Positions 39,990-50,341 are shown, numbered from the stretch's first letter. The stretch: DNA of 64,000 nt from Nitrospira sp. (GCA_005116955.1 SWDI01000002.1:63315-127314); one strand, 5' to 3'. Notes: generated by a model not told the origin, from the sequence alone. Made by a program: numbers and translations.

Positions 39990-42764
39990 TCAACGTGCCG
40001 CTTGGACCTTTGACAAGGCTTCCTCCAGCGTAGAGGCATGGAGGCTCATCATTAAAGCCCCACTCAATTGCAATACTGTGCGAACGTGCTCATTCCCGCC
40101 GGAGAGCACAACTTTTCCGTCGGTTTGGGTCATCGCCATGACGGCTTTCAGGATCACCCGCAGCCCGATCGAGGAGATGTACGAAATGCGGGAGAGATCC
40201 AGTACAATCTTCCGTTCCCCCTGCTCGATATGGTCCATAAGGCTGCGCTCAACCTCTGGCGCACTGTTCGTGTCGAAGCGAGCCTGCGGAGTGACGATCA
40301 TCACGGTACCGTTTCGGTATGATTCAACGCGTGTCCTGAGATTCTTTGGGTCTCGGCGTGATGATGGCAGCGCTCCGACTTTGAACGAGCCGATCTCGGT
40401 CTTGTCAGGAGCCTTCGTGGTCGTGGACGTTTTAGATACCAACTGTTTTTTCACTGTCAAGACGTTGCGCCCCACAGTGCGATGGTACGACACCTCATCA
40501 AACATGGAGCGCACCAAGTGAATTCCCAGACCACCGATCTCGCGTTCATGAAGTAGTAGCGACAGATCAGGAGGCGCGACCGTTAACGGGTTGAAGGGAA
40601 TACCATCATCCGTAATGGTGAAGATGACGCAGGTATCACGCACTTCGCCCTCGACCTCAATGTGATGCTCCGTCGGGTCGTTGGGGAAGGCATATTGCAC
40701 CACATTATTGAGCAGATCATCCAGCGCCATATTGAGGGTCGGAATGAGCGGCTTGGCTGTTTCCCATTGTGCCACATACTGCTCAAAGTCCATCTGGAGG
40801 TCTGGAATGGCTATCAATTGATTGGGCATCGTTCGGCGGAAGACCCGAGCTGCCACGTCGGACGGGGCGACCCCGTGATACCGCAGTCCCAGCATGGTGA
40901 TATCGTCCGCCTGCGGGACTTCGCCCGCAAAGGTTCTCACTGCCTGCATGACTTCACCGAGGCGATCGACCACTGAGACGGCTTGGGATTTGGCGAGGAT
41001 TGTTTTTAGCCGGTCGTTACCGAACAGTTCGCGCCGCCGATTATCCGCTTCGGTAACCCCATCGGTGTACAAAAAGAGCTCATCTCCCGGACCCAATTGG
41101 ATGGTCGTCTCCTTGAAGGCGATGCCCGCCATGGGACCGACCATGGGGCCGTTGATGCCCGTCAGCCACTCAAACTGTCCATCCTGCCGTTTCAGCAGCG
41201 GAGGATTATGGCCGGCGTTCGTCGTGACGAGCGAGCCATTGCGGAGATTCAAGATACCGAGATACAAGGTCACAAACATGCAGGAATCGTTGTCCGCACT
41301 CAGCGCATCGTTGACATGCGTGACGATACTGGCAGGTGAGGGATCGGAGGCTGCCAGTGTCTTCACCATAATCTTGGTCATGGCCATGAAGAGCGCGGCT
41401 GGGACACCGTTGCCCGATACATCACCAATTACGAAACAGAGCCGATGCTCATCGACCAGGAAGAAATCATAGAGGTCGCCACCGACCTCCAGAGCCGGTT
41501 CGAGCACCGCGTAGAGTTCGATCTCTCTCCGATCCGGGAAAGCCGGGAATACGCGTGGGAGCATACTCCGTTGAATGTCCCGACCGACATTCAGTTCTTC
41601 CTGCATGCGGGCCTTCGCAGCCTCCATGACCGCCAACGAATCCGCGAGCCGCGCATTGGCATCTTCGGCAGCCTGTTCGGCGTGTTTCAATGCCGTAATG
41701 TCGGTCGCGATAAAGACAATCCCGCCATCATGCGTCTTCCGCTCATTGATTTGAAGCCACTCTCCACTGGACCGGTATTGAATGTAGGGTGTGACAGGAT
41801 TTCGATGCACATCGAGACGCCAGTGCATCCAGGGTTCGAGATTCCCGATCGCCGCTGGAATATCACCGCGTTCGGCGGTCCGGCGAACGATCGATTCGAA
41901 CGCGTCGCCTGCGTGAACTTCAGGCCCAGTCCCAGACATGACTTTGCGATATTTTCGATTACAGATGACCAGACGGTCGTCCACATCGAAGAGAGCAAAC
42001 CATTGGGGGACGCTTTCGATGGCTTCGATCAGTCGAGCATGGCTATCGCGTGCCAGGCTTGATGCCGCCGTCACTTGCCGATCAATGATGGCCAGGAGGG
42101 TCGAGAGTGAGACGGCGACCACCGCGAGGAGATCAACCTCGATTCCAGGCGGTGGAGCACTGGACGCGATGCCGGACATACCGTACGTCGGAATCATCCC
42201 GATGAAGTGGGACCCAGATAGCGCAAGTCCCATGGCGCTCGCCTTTTCTGTCACTCGCCAGTTTCTGTGCGTGATATTCCACGATCCGATCACGATGCCG
42301 ATAATGCTGAGCGCCACGATCCCAACCGTCGACAGCACAAAGAGCAACAAATCATTCTGGAGATCGATCGGCTGGTGGACCGCCATCATACTGGCGAAAT
42401 GAGTCAGGGTCATACAGCCACCCATCAGCATGCCCCCAGAGATGAGACGCATCCGACTGTCGATATGGCTGCTGATCAGGTATACAGCGACGGCTCCTGT
42501 CGCCCCGGCGGAGAGAAATGAAAGCACGGCAAGCCCTGAATCCTGTGCTGCTGAGACCGAGGGACAGAATGCCAGATTGCCGATATAGTGAATCGCCCAG
42601 ATTTCAAGACCCGCGGCGACGGCACCGATCGTCAGCCATCGGAACCTGACGGGGCCTTGGTCGGGAGCGCGCATCCGTTCGGCGATACTGAGGATGACAT
42701 AGGCAGCCGAGCCACCCAGCAGCAAAGAGGACACACCTAGCAAGGGATCGCACATTCCGAGCAA
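39990..42764 (-). CDS. Multidomain regulator: MHYT-like membrane sensor, PAS, PP2C/SpoIIE phosphatase, HATPase (RsbW-like) and STAS
   Basis: WAIHYIGNLAF, THFASMMAV, SHFIGMIPTY; GDLYDFFLVDEHRLCFVIGDVSGNGVPAALFMA; DDLLNNVVQYAF; IVLDLSRISYISSIGLRVILKAV. Confidence 0.88.
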   Translation of the reverse strand: MLGMCDPLLGVSSLLLGGSAAYVILSIAERMRAPDQGPVRFRWLTIGAVAAGLEIWAIHYIGNLAFCPSVSAAQDSGLAVLSFLSAGATGAVAVYLISSHIDSRMRLISGGMLMGGCMTLTHFASMMAVHQPIDLQNDLLLFVLSTVGIVALSIIGIVIGSWNITHRNWRVTEKASAMGLALSGSHFIGMIPTYGMSGIASSAPPPGIEVDLLAVVAVSLSTLLAIIDRQVTAASSLARDSHARLIEAIESVPQWFALFDVDDRLVICNRKYRKVMSGTGPEVHAGDAFESIVRRTAERGDIPAAIGNLEPWMHWRLDVHRNPVTPYIQYRSSGEWLQINERKTHDGGIVFIATDITALKHAEQAAEDANARLADSLAVMEAAKARMQEELNVGRDIQRSMLPRVFPAFPDRREIELYAVLEPALEVGGDLYDFFLVDEHRLCFVIGDVSGNGVPAALFMAMTKIMVKTLAASDPSPASIVTHVNDALSADNDSCMFVTLYLGILNLRNGSLVTTNAGHNPPLLKRQDGQFEWLTGINGPMVGPMAGIAFKETTIQLGPGDELFLYTDGVTEADNRRRELFGNDRLKTILAKSQAVSVVDRLGEVMQAVRTFAGEVPQADDITMLGLRYHGVAPSDVAARVFRRTMPNQLIAIPDLQMDFEQYVAQWETAKPLIPTLNMALDDLLNNVVQYAFPNDPTEHHIEVEGEVRDTCVIFTITDDGIPFNPLTVAPPDLSLLLHEREIGGLGIHLVRSMFDEVSYHRTVGRNVLTVKKQLVSKTSTTTKAPDKTEIGSFKVGALPSSRRDPKNLRTRVESYRNGTVMIVTPQARFDTNSAPEVERSLMDHIEQGERKIVLDLSRISYISSIGLRVILKAVMAMTQTDGKVVLSGGNEHVRTVLQLSGALMMSLHASTLEEALSKVQAAR

Positions 42765-42960
42765 CGGTGAAGCTCCTGTCAGGACGTTCGTTCCATGCGC
42801 GGATCAGCAATTATGACACGCGCGTTCGAATCGTCGGCGGTTGCGCCAAGGCGGAGGAGAGGATCCCCCGAACCTGGCCGTATCACCTACCATGAGAAGT
42901 CGCAGCTCGCAAGCAAGAGGGCGCCACGGTACTTCTTCACAGGCTGTATCACAACTGCCG

Positions 42961-43968
42961 CTACTGCACCGGTTGATTGAGGCGGTCCCAACGTGGAGTC
43001 CTCGAGCCGAGATCAACAGACCAATAGATACACATCGCTTGCCCTAGAATGTGCTCCTTGCTGATCGGTCCCAAAAATCGGCTATCCAGACTCTCCTCCC
43101 GATTGTCACCCAAGACGAAATAGCTGTCGGGAGGTACGGTGACTGGCCCAAGGTTATCACGGACGTTTCCAGACAGGCTCGATGTGTCGGTATGTTCCAC
43201 ATAGGGCTCGGTCAAGGCTTCATCGTTCACCGAGACCACCTGATTGTGAACTTCGATCCGATCGCCAGGAACCCCGATCACGCGATGGAGAAAAAGTGTC
43301 CCATTGCTGTCTGGATAGCGATAGACGACGACTTCGCCGCGTTGAGGTTCTGCAGCATGATACGCAGCCCTATGCGCGATCACATGGTCTCCCGGCAAGA
43401 GCGCCGGGACCATCGCCTCATGTGAGATCTGGAACCGATGTGACCAGGCCCGCACCGCAGGCAACAGGTCCGGCAGACGGTCCGTCACGAAATTCCAGCG
43501 GAGTTCTTGCATTCTGGACGTCGGGCTGAGAACTTCGTTGTCATACCCCTCGACCAATCGCTGGGCTTCTGGAACCGACAACATTGAAGCATAGTATTGC
43601 GCGAGATGGTGCTCCCAGAATTGTTCCGGGGCCAGATCGAACAGCATGACTTTGAGTGAGCGCACAAATGACTGCGCGATGCGTTCCTTCTCGGATGGCG
43701 TGAATGGACTGGTCAGATCAGACTCGATCTCTAGCTGATGGCTGAATCCCGCCACATCGGCTTGGTCCGCAATAGACTGGTACAAACGATCCGATAACAC
43801 CTCCAGGCTGGCCAACTGGTGAAAGACAGCCTGTGACTCGGTGGTACTGTCAGTGGGAGGCACAGGAGCCGTGCTGCATCCAGCCCAGAGGCCACTCCAT
43901 GCGATAAGCAGGCAGAGAGCAACGTGATTCGAAGATCGTACAAGGGGGTGGGACAGGTAGGAGAGCAT
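42961..43968 (-). CDS. Lipoprotein homologue of signal peptidase I with an extra N-terminal domain; predicted catalytically inactive
   Basis: Lipobox IAWSGLWAGCS; FQISHEAMVPALLPGDHV, RGEVVVYRYPD, RVIGVPGDRIEV, LGDNREESLDSRFLGPI. Confidence 0.85.
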   Translation of the reverse strand: MLSYLSHPLVRSSNHVALCLLIAWSGLWAGCSTAPVPPTDSTTESQAVFHQLASLEVLSDRLYQSIADQADVAGFSHQLEIESDLTSPFTPSEKERIAQSFVRSLKVMLFDLAPEQFWEHHLAQYYASMLSVPEAQRLVEGYDNEVLSPTSRMQELRWNFVTDRLPDLLPAVRAWSHRFQISHEAMVPALLPGDHVIAHRAAYHAAEPQRGEVVVYRYPDSNGTLFLHRVIGVPGDRIEVHNQVVSVNDEALTEPYVEHTDTSSLSGNVRDNLGPVTVPPDSYFVLGDNREESLDSRFLGPISKEHILGQAMCIYWSVDLGSRTPRWDRLNQPVQ

Positions 43969-44149
43969 TGGGAGGCTCAGTCAACGCTCCTCTCGTTCGT
44001 GAATCGCAGGAGGATACCGCACTGGGGCCTGATAGGAAAGGGTATTCAGTGAGTGGGGGGATGCCAACCCCGTCCCTCATTGAAACGGGGGACGTTCAGG
44101 GAATAAACCTCGTCGGCTCTGAGCAGGCCCAGCACCGAGCCATATCCGG

Positions 44150-44902
44150 CTATGTTCCCCGTTCGCCCAACCGACGGTGAAATAGCTCCAACACCATGTC
44201 GTAGCAGATCCGGGCCGCTGCCGGATCATAGCGAGGACCTTCGTCACGCATGAATGCATGCACGGCGTTGAACTCGTGCCACTGGAAATGCACGTCGGCA
44301 TCGCTCAGTGCGTTGTAGATAAGCGCCCGCCCTTCGCGGGGAATGTGCGGGTCCTGTCGGCCCCAGATCATCAACAATTCCCCTGTAATCTTGCCGATTC
44401 GATCTAAACTGTCGTCATGCGTACCCTGCCCCAGGCTGCGTTTGTGGATGTCCGTGGCGTAGAAACAGGCAGCGGCCAGCACATGGGGCTGCATCGCCGC
44501 GCGAAATGCCAAATGTCCTCCGATGCAAATCCCGATCACGCCCAACCTTCCCGTGCAGTGCGGTGACGATGCCAGATAGTCCAGTGCCGCGCGCGCATCG
44601 CCGTCGTAGCTCGACAAGGTCTTCGTGATCTTATATTGATTGCCGCGAGCCGCGCCCGCTTCGTCATAGGCTAATACCGTCCCGGCAGGCTCCAGCTCGT
44701 GGTAAATTTCAGGCACGGCCACCACAAATCCATGGCTCGCCAGCATGGCCGCCGTACGCCGGATCGGTCCCGTGACCTGGAAAATCTCCGAGTACAGGAC
44801 AAGCCCCGGATAGCGTCCCTCCGCCACAGGGCGAACGAGATAGGTCCGCATCGGCCCTGTCGGAGTCGTGAGATCAACCGAGTCAATGTCGGTAATAATC
44901 AT
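44150..44902 (-). CDS. Dienelactone hydrolase family protein
   Basis: RLGVIGICIGGHLAFRAAM nucleophile elbow with Cys; overall alpha/beta hydrolase layout. Confidence 0.88.
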   Translation of the reverse strand: MIITDIDSVDLTTPTGPMRTYLVRPVAEGRYPGLVLYSEIFQVTGPIRRTAAMLASHGFVVAVPEIYHELEPAGTVLAYDEAGAARGNQYKITKTLSSYDGDARAALDYLASSPHCTGRLGVIGICIGGHLAFRAAMQPHVLAAACFYATDIHKRSLGQGTHDDSLDRIGKITGELLMIWGRQDPHIPREGRALIYNALSDADVHFQWHEFNAVHAFMRDEGPRYDPAAARICYDMVLELFHRRLGERGT

Positions 44903-45034
44903 TGGCTACTCCAATGACAATGAGCTGTCAGCCCACGCACTTCTTAAGTACGATGCGGCATGAATCGAGTATAGATCAACTCCGGCAAACACCGTATGAA
45001 CAACAGAAAATCTTCCACTGCCAAATCTGCTCTC

Positions 45035-46228
45035 TTACGTCTGACCATCGCGTGGCCAAGCCGAGCAGTACCCCGAGCGTTTGAACCTGTGCGGTGTCAG
45101 AATCTTGAGAAGGGTGTGGGGTGTGAATGCCAAATCTCGATAGGTTCGCTTCCCGATCATGACGTCCGTCACCACTTCACAGAGGCGTTGACCCTGTTGA
45201 GAAAACGCCCACGATCGGATGCGTGGAAAGTCGTACAGCAGTCGAGCCAGCCATCGTCCTGCTCGTAGTTCAGGAAGGATCGTCTCAGTGAGTGAGCGGG
45301 TGTACTCACTTCGGACGGACTCCTCTTCAAACCGCCCATCAATCAACGATTGTGCGGCCATCAGACCACTGCGAATGGCGAACGAAATCCCTTCCCCTGT
45401 GACGGGATCGGCGAAGCCTGCGGCATCACCGACCAACAGGATTCGTTTGTCGACGAATGGTCCTCGTCGCGGTCGAAGGGGAATGAGAAAGCCATGTTGC
45501 TCAACCCGCGTGACAGATCCGCAGCCGAGCACATCGAGATAGCGCACCATCGAGGATTTGAGATCACTCCCCCGCTGCCTCGTCGACAGAACACCGATCG
45601 AGAGATGCCGTCGCTTGGGAAAAGCCCAGGCATACCCATGAGGCAGCAGATCAAAATCAAATCTCGCTGTGTTCTGAAATCTGTCCAGCTGGTCAGGAGG
45701 CACCGTCACTTCATATTCAAGCGCCGGAATAAGGACACGTCCATCGGCCATTCCCATGGATCGGGCAACCGTGCTGAGCGCCCCGTCGGCTGCGATGACG
45801 AACTTGGCCTTCATCGAGCCCCTGTTTGTCGCAACGGTGACGAAATCACCGTGGAACGACACCGTCTCGACGGCACATTGTTGGTGGACGACTGCTCCGG
45901 CTGTTTGCCCAGCGGAAAGAAGGGCATAATCAAACTGATCGCGCATCGTCATGGAGACGATCGGAGTCAGTCGATGCGTGGTGAAGGATAATCCGGCAGG
46001 AAGAAAATTGAGCTGTGCCGTATGGCAATCTTGTTCGACGACGTGACGCACATCCACGGGCAGCGCTTGCATGGCCCGTCCCACGAGCCCACCACCGCAC
46101 GTTTTGTACCGTGGTAGGGTAGCCTTTTCGATGACGGCGACCGCCACACCCGCTTTGGCCAGACCCCATGCCGCGCAAGCTCCGGCCGGCCCACTGCCGA
46201 CCACAATGACGTCATACGTGATGGACAT
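45035..46228 (-). CDS. Geranylgeranyl-reductase-family FAD-dependent oxidoreductase
   Basis: VIVVGSGPAGACAAWGLAKAGVAVAVIEKATLPRYKTCGGGL; LLVGDAAGFADPVTGEGISFAIRSG. Confidence 0.9.
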   Translation of the reverse strand: MSITYDVIVVGSGPAGACAAWGLAKAGVAVAVIEKATLPRYKTCGGGLVGRAMQALPVDVRHVVEQDCHTAQLNFLPAGLSFTTHRLTPIVSMTMRDQFDYALLSAGQTAGAVVHQQCAVETVSFHGDFVTVATNRGSMKAKFVIAADGALSTVARSMGMADGRVLIPALEYEVTVPPDQLDRFQNTARFDFDLLPHGYAWAFPKRRHLSIGVLSTRQRGSDLKSSMVRYLDVLGCGSVTRVEQHGFLIPLRPRRGPFVDKRILLVGDAAGFADPVTGEGISFAIRSGLMAAQSLIDGRFEEESVRSEYTRSLTETILPELRAGRWLARLLYDFPRIRSWAFSQQGQRLCEVVTDVMIGKRTYRDLAFTPHTLLKILTPHRFKRSGYCSAWPRDGQT

Positions 46229-46577
46229 AGTTCAAGTCTGTGTCTATTGCGATGAGGCATGCCCCCTGCTGTACCTGGTGCGACACAGATGTGATTGCAC
46301 GCTTCACGAGACACCTCTTTGGTCTTGGGTTGCCGTAGGATACCGCACCAGGCGCTGATGGGAAAGGTAATCTCATCACGACCGGGATGGCCATTCATTC
46401 AGCTGAGCAGCCGAGAATCGCTCGGCGTGGTGTCTCGATGAAAGGTCAGGCCATCTTCTGTCTTCAAATGTGGTAGCCTGTGGAGAGGGAAAACCGTCCC
46501 ACACCTGCGTGTGGCAATCACGTTGGTTGACTCCCTCACCCGCCACGCTTGGTGGGGAATTGGGATGCTGGGAATAT

Positions 46578-47264
46578 ATGGCAGGTTTCATTCTGCTCGT
46601 GATCATCGTCGGTCTGGTGATTCTCGGGCCACAATTCTGGACCAAGCGGGTCTTTGCCAAGCATAGCGCCCCTCGTCCTGACTATCCGGGAACCGGGGCA
46701 GAATTGGCTCGGCATCTGCTCAATCGGTTTGACATGCAGCACATCACTGTTGAACCGACCGAGACGGGTGACCACTATGATCCGGTCAGTAAAGCAGTCC
46801 GTCTGACGCCCGCGATCTTCGAGGGAAAATCCCTCACGGCGATTACGATTGCCGCCCACGAAGTCGGGCATGCCATTCAAGACCATCAGGGGTATCAGCC
46901 GCTGGCGGAACGCACCAAACTCGTGCGAATCGCGCAGGGCGCGGAGAAGGTCGGAGCGGTCCTGATGATGGGGATTCCCATCGCAGCCGCAGTCGCACGC
47001 ACCCCGGCTGCGAGTGTCATTGTTCTGATGGCTGGACTGGCGACGATGGGGATTTCCACGCTGGTCCACCTCGTCACGCTACCCGTCGAGTGGGACGCGA
47101 GCTTCCGGCGTGCCCTGCCCGTCCTCCGACAGGGCCAGTACCTAACGCCTGACGATGAACGGGGGGCTCGTAGCATTCTGACCGCCGCCGCCCTGACCTA
47201 CGTGGCGGCCTCGCTCGCCAGTCTGCTCAACCTATGGCGCTGGATCGCCTTCCTACGGCGCTAA
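46578..47264 (+). CDS. Neutral zinc metallopeptidase, YugP-like
   Basis: AHEVGHAIQDHQGYQPLAERTKLVRIA; membrane segments. Confidence 0.9.
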   Translation: MAGFILLVIIVGLVILGPQFWTKRVFAKHSAPRPDYPGTGAELARHLLNRFDMQHITVEPTETGDHYDPVSKAVRLTPAIFEGKSLTAITIAAHEVGHAIQDHQGYQPLAERTKLVRIAQGAEKVGAVLMMGIPIAAAVARTPAASVIVLMAGLATMGISTLVHLVTLPVEWDASFRRALPVLRQGQYLTPDDERGARSILTAAALTYVAASLASLLNLWRWIAFLRR

Positions 47265-47413
47265 GCCGGGCCCGGCACACAGGCTCGCCCATCATCAGAT
47301 CTGGTCCAACCTGCGTCGAGAGCCGTGGTGAAGGCGGGCAGCCACAATCGCAACTCGACCCGTTGTTCAGCTCAAGAGACTGCATTTAGGCGGTTGCTGG
47401 GGAGGACTGCGTC

Positions 47414-48802
47414 TCATTGCAAGAGCTTTTGCTTGATCGCCGTCAGGTTCTCAGGGGTCGATCGCACGCGAATCGTGAGTCCCTCGGCATCGTAGTCTTC
47501 GGACAGGATCCGCATCCGAGTGCGGATCTCTGCCAGGATCTTTTGAGCTGTAAACGGAATATGCAATTCTTCGTCGATCATCTCGCTCTCAAAGTACTGC
47601 ATGATGCGCTCACGCAACATCTTCAGATCGTCCTGGCTCCTCGTGGACAGACACACGGCATCGGGATATTCAGACTTCAGCAAGGCGATTGCGTCCGAGC
47701 CGAGCCGATCTTGCTTATTGAGCACCAAGAGACTGGGACTATCCGTGGCGCCAACTTCGGCTAACACCTTCTGCGTCACCTCAAGTTGAGACCGGAAGGA
47801 CGGATCTGAGGCATCGACGACAAACAACACCAATGAGGCACAGGCCGCTTCATCCAGCGTCGACTTGAACGAGGCCACCAGGTCATGCGGGAGTTTTTTG
47901 ATGAATCCCACCGTATCGCTCATGAGCACTTTGGGACGTGTTTCGGGATAGAGTGGACGGATCGTGGTATCGAGTGTGGCGAACAACTTGTCGGCCACCA
48001 GCACATCGCTGCCCGTCATCGCTCGCATCAACGAAGATTTGCCAGCATTGGTGTACCCGACAAGCGCGACGGTCAATTCATTGTCCCGTCTCGCGCGACG
48101 CGTGAGATGCTCGTCCCCGATGGCCGCTAATTCGGTTCTGAGCTCTTTTAGGCGATCACGAATTCTTCGCTTGTCGAGCTCAAGACTCGTCTCGCCTGCC
48201 CCTTTGCCGCCGACCCCCCCGCCCTGCCGCTCGCTCCCACCACCGGATTCACGCACTCGTGGTGCCAGATAATTGAGCCTTGCGATTTCCACTTGGAGTC
48301 GGGCTGCTCTGGTTCGAGCATGTCGACTAAAAATCTCAATGATGACCCCGGTGCGATCGAGCACCGGCACGCCGGCGGCACGTTCGAGATTCTTCAATTG
48401 CGACGGCGACAGATCACAGTCCACGATGACCATCTGCGCCTGTTCGCGTGGGATGGGTACGGTCTCGCTCGGTTCATCCGATTCGCTTTCTTCTGACTCC
48501 TCTGCTTGGTCTGATACAGCAGCCTCGTGCTTCAAGGCCGCTTTGTGCATCGGTTTCCCAAATGACGCCGCGATGGTTCCCGGCCCACCGGTCCATCGTG
48601 CTAATTCGGTGAGTTTGCCCTGCCCGAGGACCGTCGCAAATGTATCGGAACTCCGCTTTTGAGTCAGCTGGCCGACAACTTGGTACCCGAGGGTTTTTAC
48701 CAGACGTGTGAGCTCGTGCAGCGAGCTCTCCAGCTCCTCCCTCGTCACACGAGGGGTCTGAATCGCCACCAGCACGGCACGGGATTGTGAGGGAGTCGTC
48801 AT
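47414..48802 (-). CDS. hflX: GTPase HflX
   Basis: VALVGYTNAGKSSLMRAMTG, LMSDTVGFIKKLPHDLVASFKSTLDEA, LVLNKQDRL. Confidence 0.95.
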   Translation of the reverse strand: MTTPSQSRAVLVAIQTPRVTREELESSLHELTRLVKTLGYQVVGQLTQKRSSDTFATVLGQGKLTELARWTGGPGTIAASFGKPMHKAALKHEAAVSDQAEESEESESDEPSETVPIPREQAQMVIVDCDLSPSQLKNLERAAGVPVLDRTGVIIEIFSRHARTRAARLQVEIARLNYLAPRVRESGGGSERQGGGVGGKGAGETSLELDKRRIRDRLKELRTELAAIGDEHLTRRARRDNELTVALVGYTNAGKSSLMRAMTGSDVLVADKLFATLDTTIRPLYPETRPKVLMSDTVGFIKKLPHDLVASFKSTLDEAACASLVLFVVDASDPSFRSQLEVTQKVLAEVGATDSPSLLVLNKQDRLGSDAIALLKSEYPDAVCLSTRSQDDLKMLRERIMQYFESEMIDEELHIPFTAQKILAEIRTRMRILSEDYDAEGLTIRVRSTPENLTAIKQKLLQ

Positions 48803-48887
48803 CGTGTCCTATTCCTGGGCTACATTGTGGGTGAAAGGGGTCTGATCTTAACAGGGAATTTCGTGTTTAGGGCAGCTCATGTCGCGG

Positions 48888-50033
48888 TTATGTATCGAGA
48901 ACGTCTTTCACAACGAAGTGCGGGACGAAGCGGCTCTGATTCCCGTGAATCAAACCACGATCTTCCCGAATCCCCATTCCCGCCGGCTCGTCCCCGACCA
49001 CCCAGGATCCGATCACCGGATGCCATCCCTCAAACACCGGCAACGGCATGTACTGCTGATAGACTGAGAGCTGCGTATCGTAGGGTCCGGCGGTCGTCAG
49101 TACCTGATCCCCGTTCACGATCGAGATATTGGCGCCTTCGCGTGACCAAAATGGCTTCTTGACATAGGCCGCACAGTCCCCCGGTCCAGAAAAGAAGGCG
49201 GGCAATAGGTTCGGGTGATCGGGATACCACTCCCACAGCAACGCCAGCAGACCTTTGTGGCTCAGCACCTGCTTCCAGGCCGGCTCCAGCACCATCATCG
49301 AAGACCGAGGCAGCTTCGCCGCAAATGCGTCCTGACACATCCATTCCCAGGGATAGAGCTTGAAGAGCGAGGAAATCGGCTCGTTCCGGTGATCCACAAA
49401 CCGCCGCAGCTCCGGCTCCCACCCGATCTGTTCGATCGGCAAGGTCTGCACGCGCCACCCGGCCTGGTTTGCTGTATCGGCCAGATAGGTCACCGTCTGC
49501 CGGTCCTCGTCGCTTCCATCCAAACAGGCCAAATGCAGCAGATCGTTCGAGGATTGCCGACGGATCGTGCGCCACTGCCCGATCAACCGCTCATGCAGAC
49601 TGTTGAATTGATCCGCCTCCGGACAGGTCTCTCGCAGCCATCCCCATTGTCCGACTGCGGCTTCCAGCAACGAGGTAGGCGTATCGGCGTTGTACTCGAG
49701 TAATTTCGGCGAACCGATCCCGTCATACCAGAAATCAAACCGTCCATAGAGCGACGGCTCCTGCCGCTCATACGAATCGATGATCCGGGGCCGCCACTGT
49801 TCGAGAATGTGGAGATCGGCAAACCGATCCTCGCGGATGATCCGCTCGACGGCCTCGACACAGAGCCGATGCAGCGAGCCCGTGGCCGATGCGAGACCGT
49901 CGACCTGCGTCTCGCTCAACTCATAGGCGACATCTTCTCGCCAATAGCCGCCGTCCAGACTGTGATAGGTGACACCGACTTGGTCGAGTTGCGCGGGCCA
50001 ATCAGCGCGCGGTTGCCTCACACGACGATGCAT
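48888..50033 (-). CDS. Glutathionylspermidine-synthase-family protein (preATP-grasp/ATP-grasp)
   Basis: YGRFDFWYDGIGSPKLLEYNADTPTSLLEAAVGQW; VKKPFWSREGANISIV. Confidence 0.9.
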   Translation of the reverse strand: MHRRVRQPRADWPAQLDQVGVTYHSLDGGYWREDVAYELSETQVDGLASATGSLHRLCVEAVERIIREDRFADLHILEQWRPRIIDSYERQEPSLYGRFDFWYDGIGSPKLLEYNADTPTSLLEAAVGQWGWLRETCPEADQFNSLHERLIGQWRTIRRQSSNDLLHLACLDGSDEDRQTVTYLADTANQAGWRVQTLPIEQIGWEPELRRFVDHRNEPISSLFKLYPWEWMCQDAFAAKLPRSSMMVLEPAWKQVLSHKGLLALLWEWYPDHPNLLPAFFSGPGDCAAYVKKPFWSREGANISIVNGDQVLTTAGPYDTQLSVYQQYMPLPVFEGWHPVIGSWVVGDEPAGMGIREDRGLIHGNQSRFVPHFVVKDVLDT

Positions 50034-50035
50034 GG

Positions 50036-50341
50036 CTATGCCCCCTCTTCCGGCTTATAGAATTGGCCGCCAGTCTTGCCGAAGCCGCCGCGTTGGCATA
50101 CGACCGTGAGATCATCGCCTGATGGAACGTCGAATCTCGGTATGGCAGGAACGACCAACTCCAGGTTGGTCATCTGATCGCCTCGCACAGACCGTCTATC
50201 TGATCCCTGCCCGACCGCGATCCACACCATCGCTCCTAAGCCATCCGCCGCCTCGGCCAGACTCACCCGCACCTCGGGTGAATACCGCAGATGAGAAGGC
50301 ACCGGACTGGGCACAGGCCCATCCGGCCTTTTCTTGTCCAT
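50036..50341 (-). CDS. Hypothetical protein adjacent to the glutathionylspermidine-synthase-like gene
   Basis: Start MDKKRPDGP; 2 bp gap to the next gene on the same strand. Confidence 0.6.
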   Translation of the reverse strand: MDKKRPDGPVPSPVPSHLRYSPEVRVSLAEAADGLGAMVWIAVGQGSDRRSVRGDQMTNLELVVPAIPRFDVPSGDDLTVVCQRGGFGKTGGQFYKPEEGA

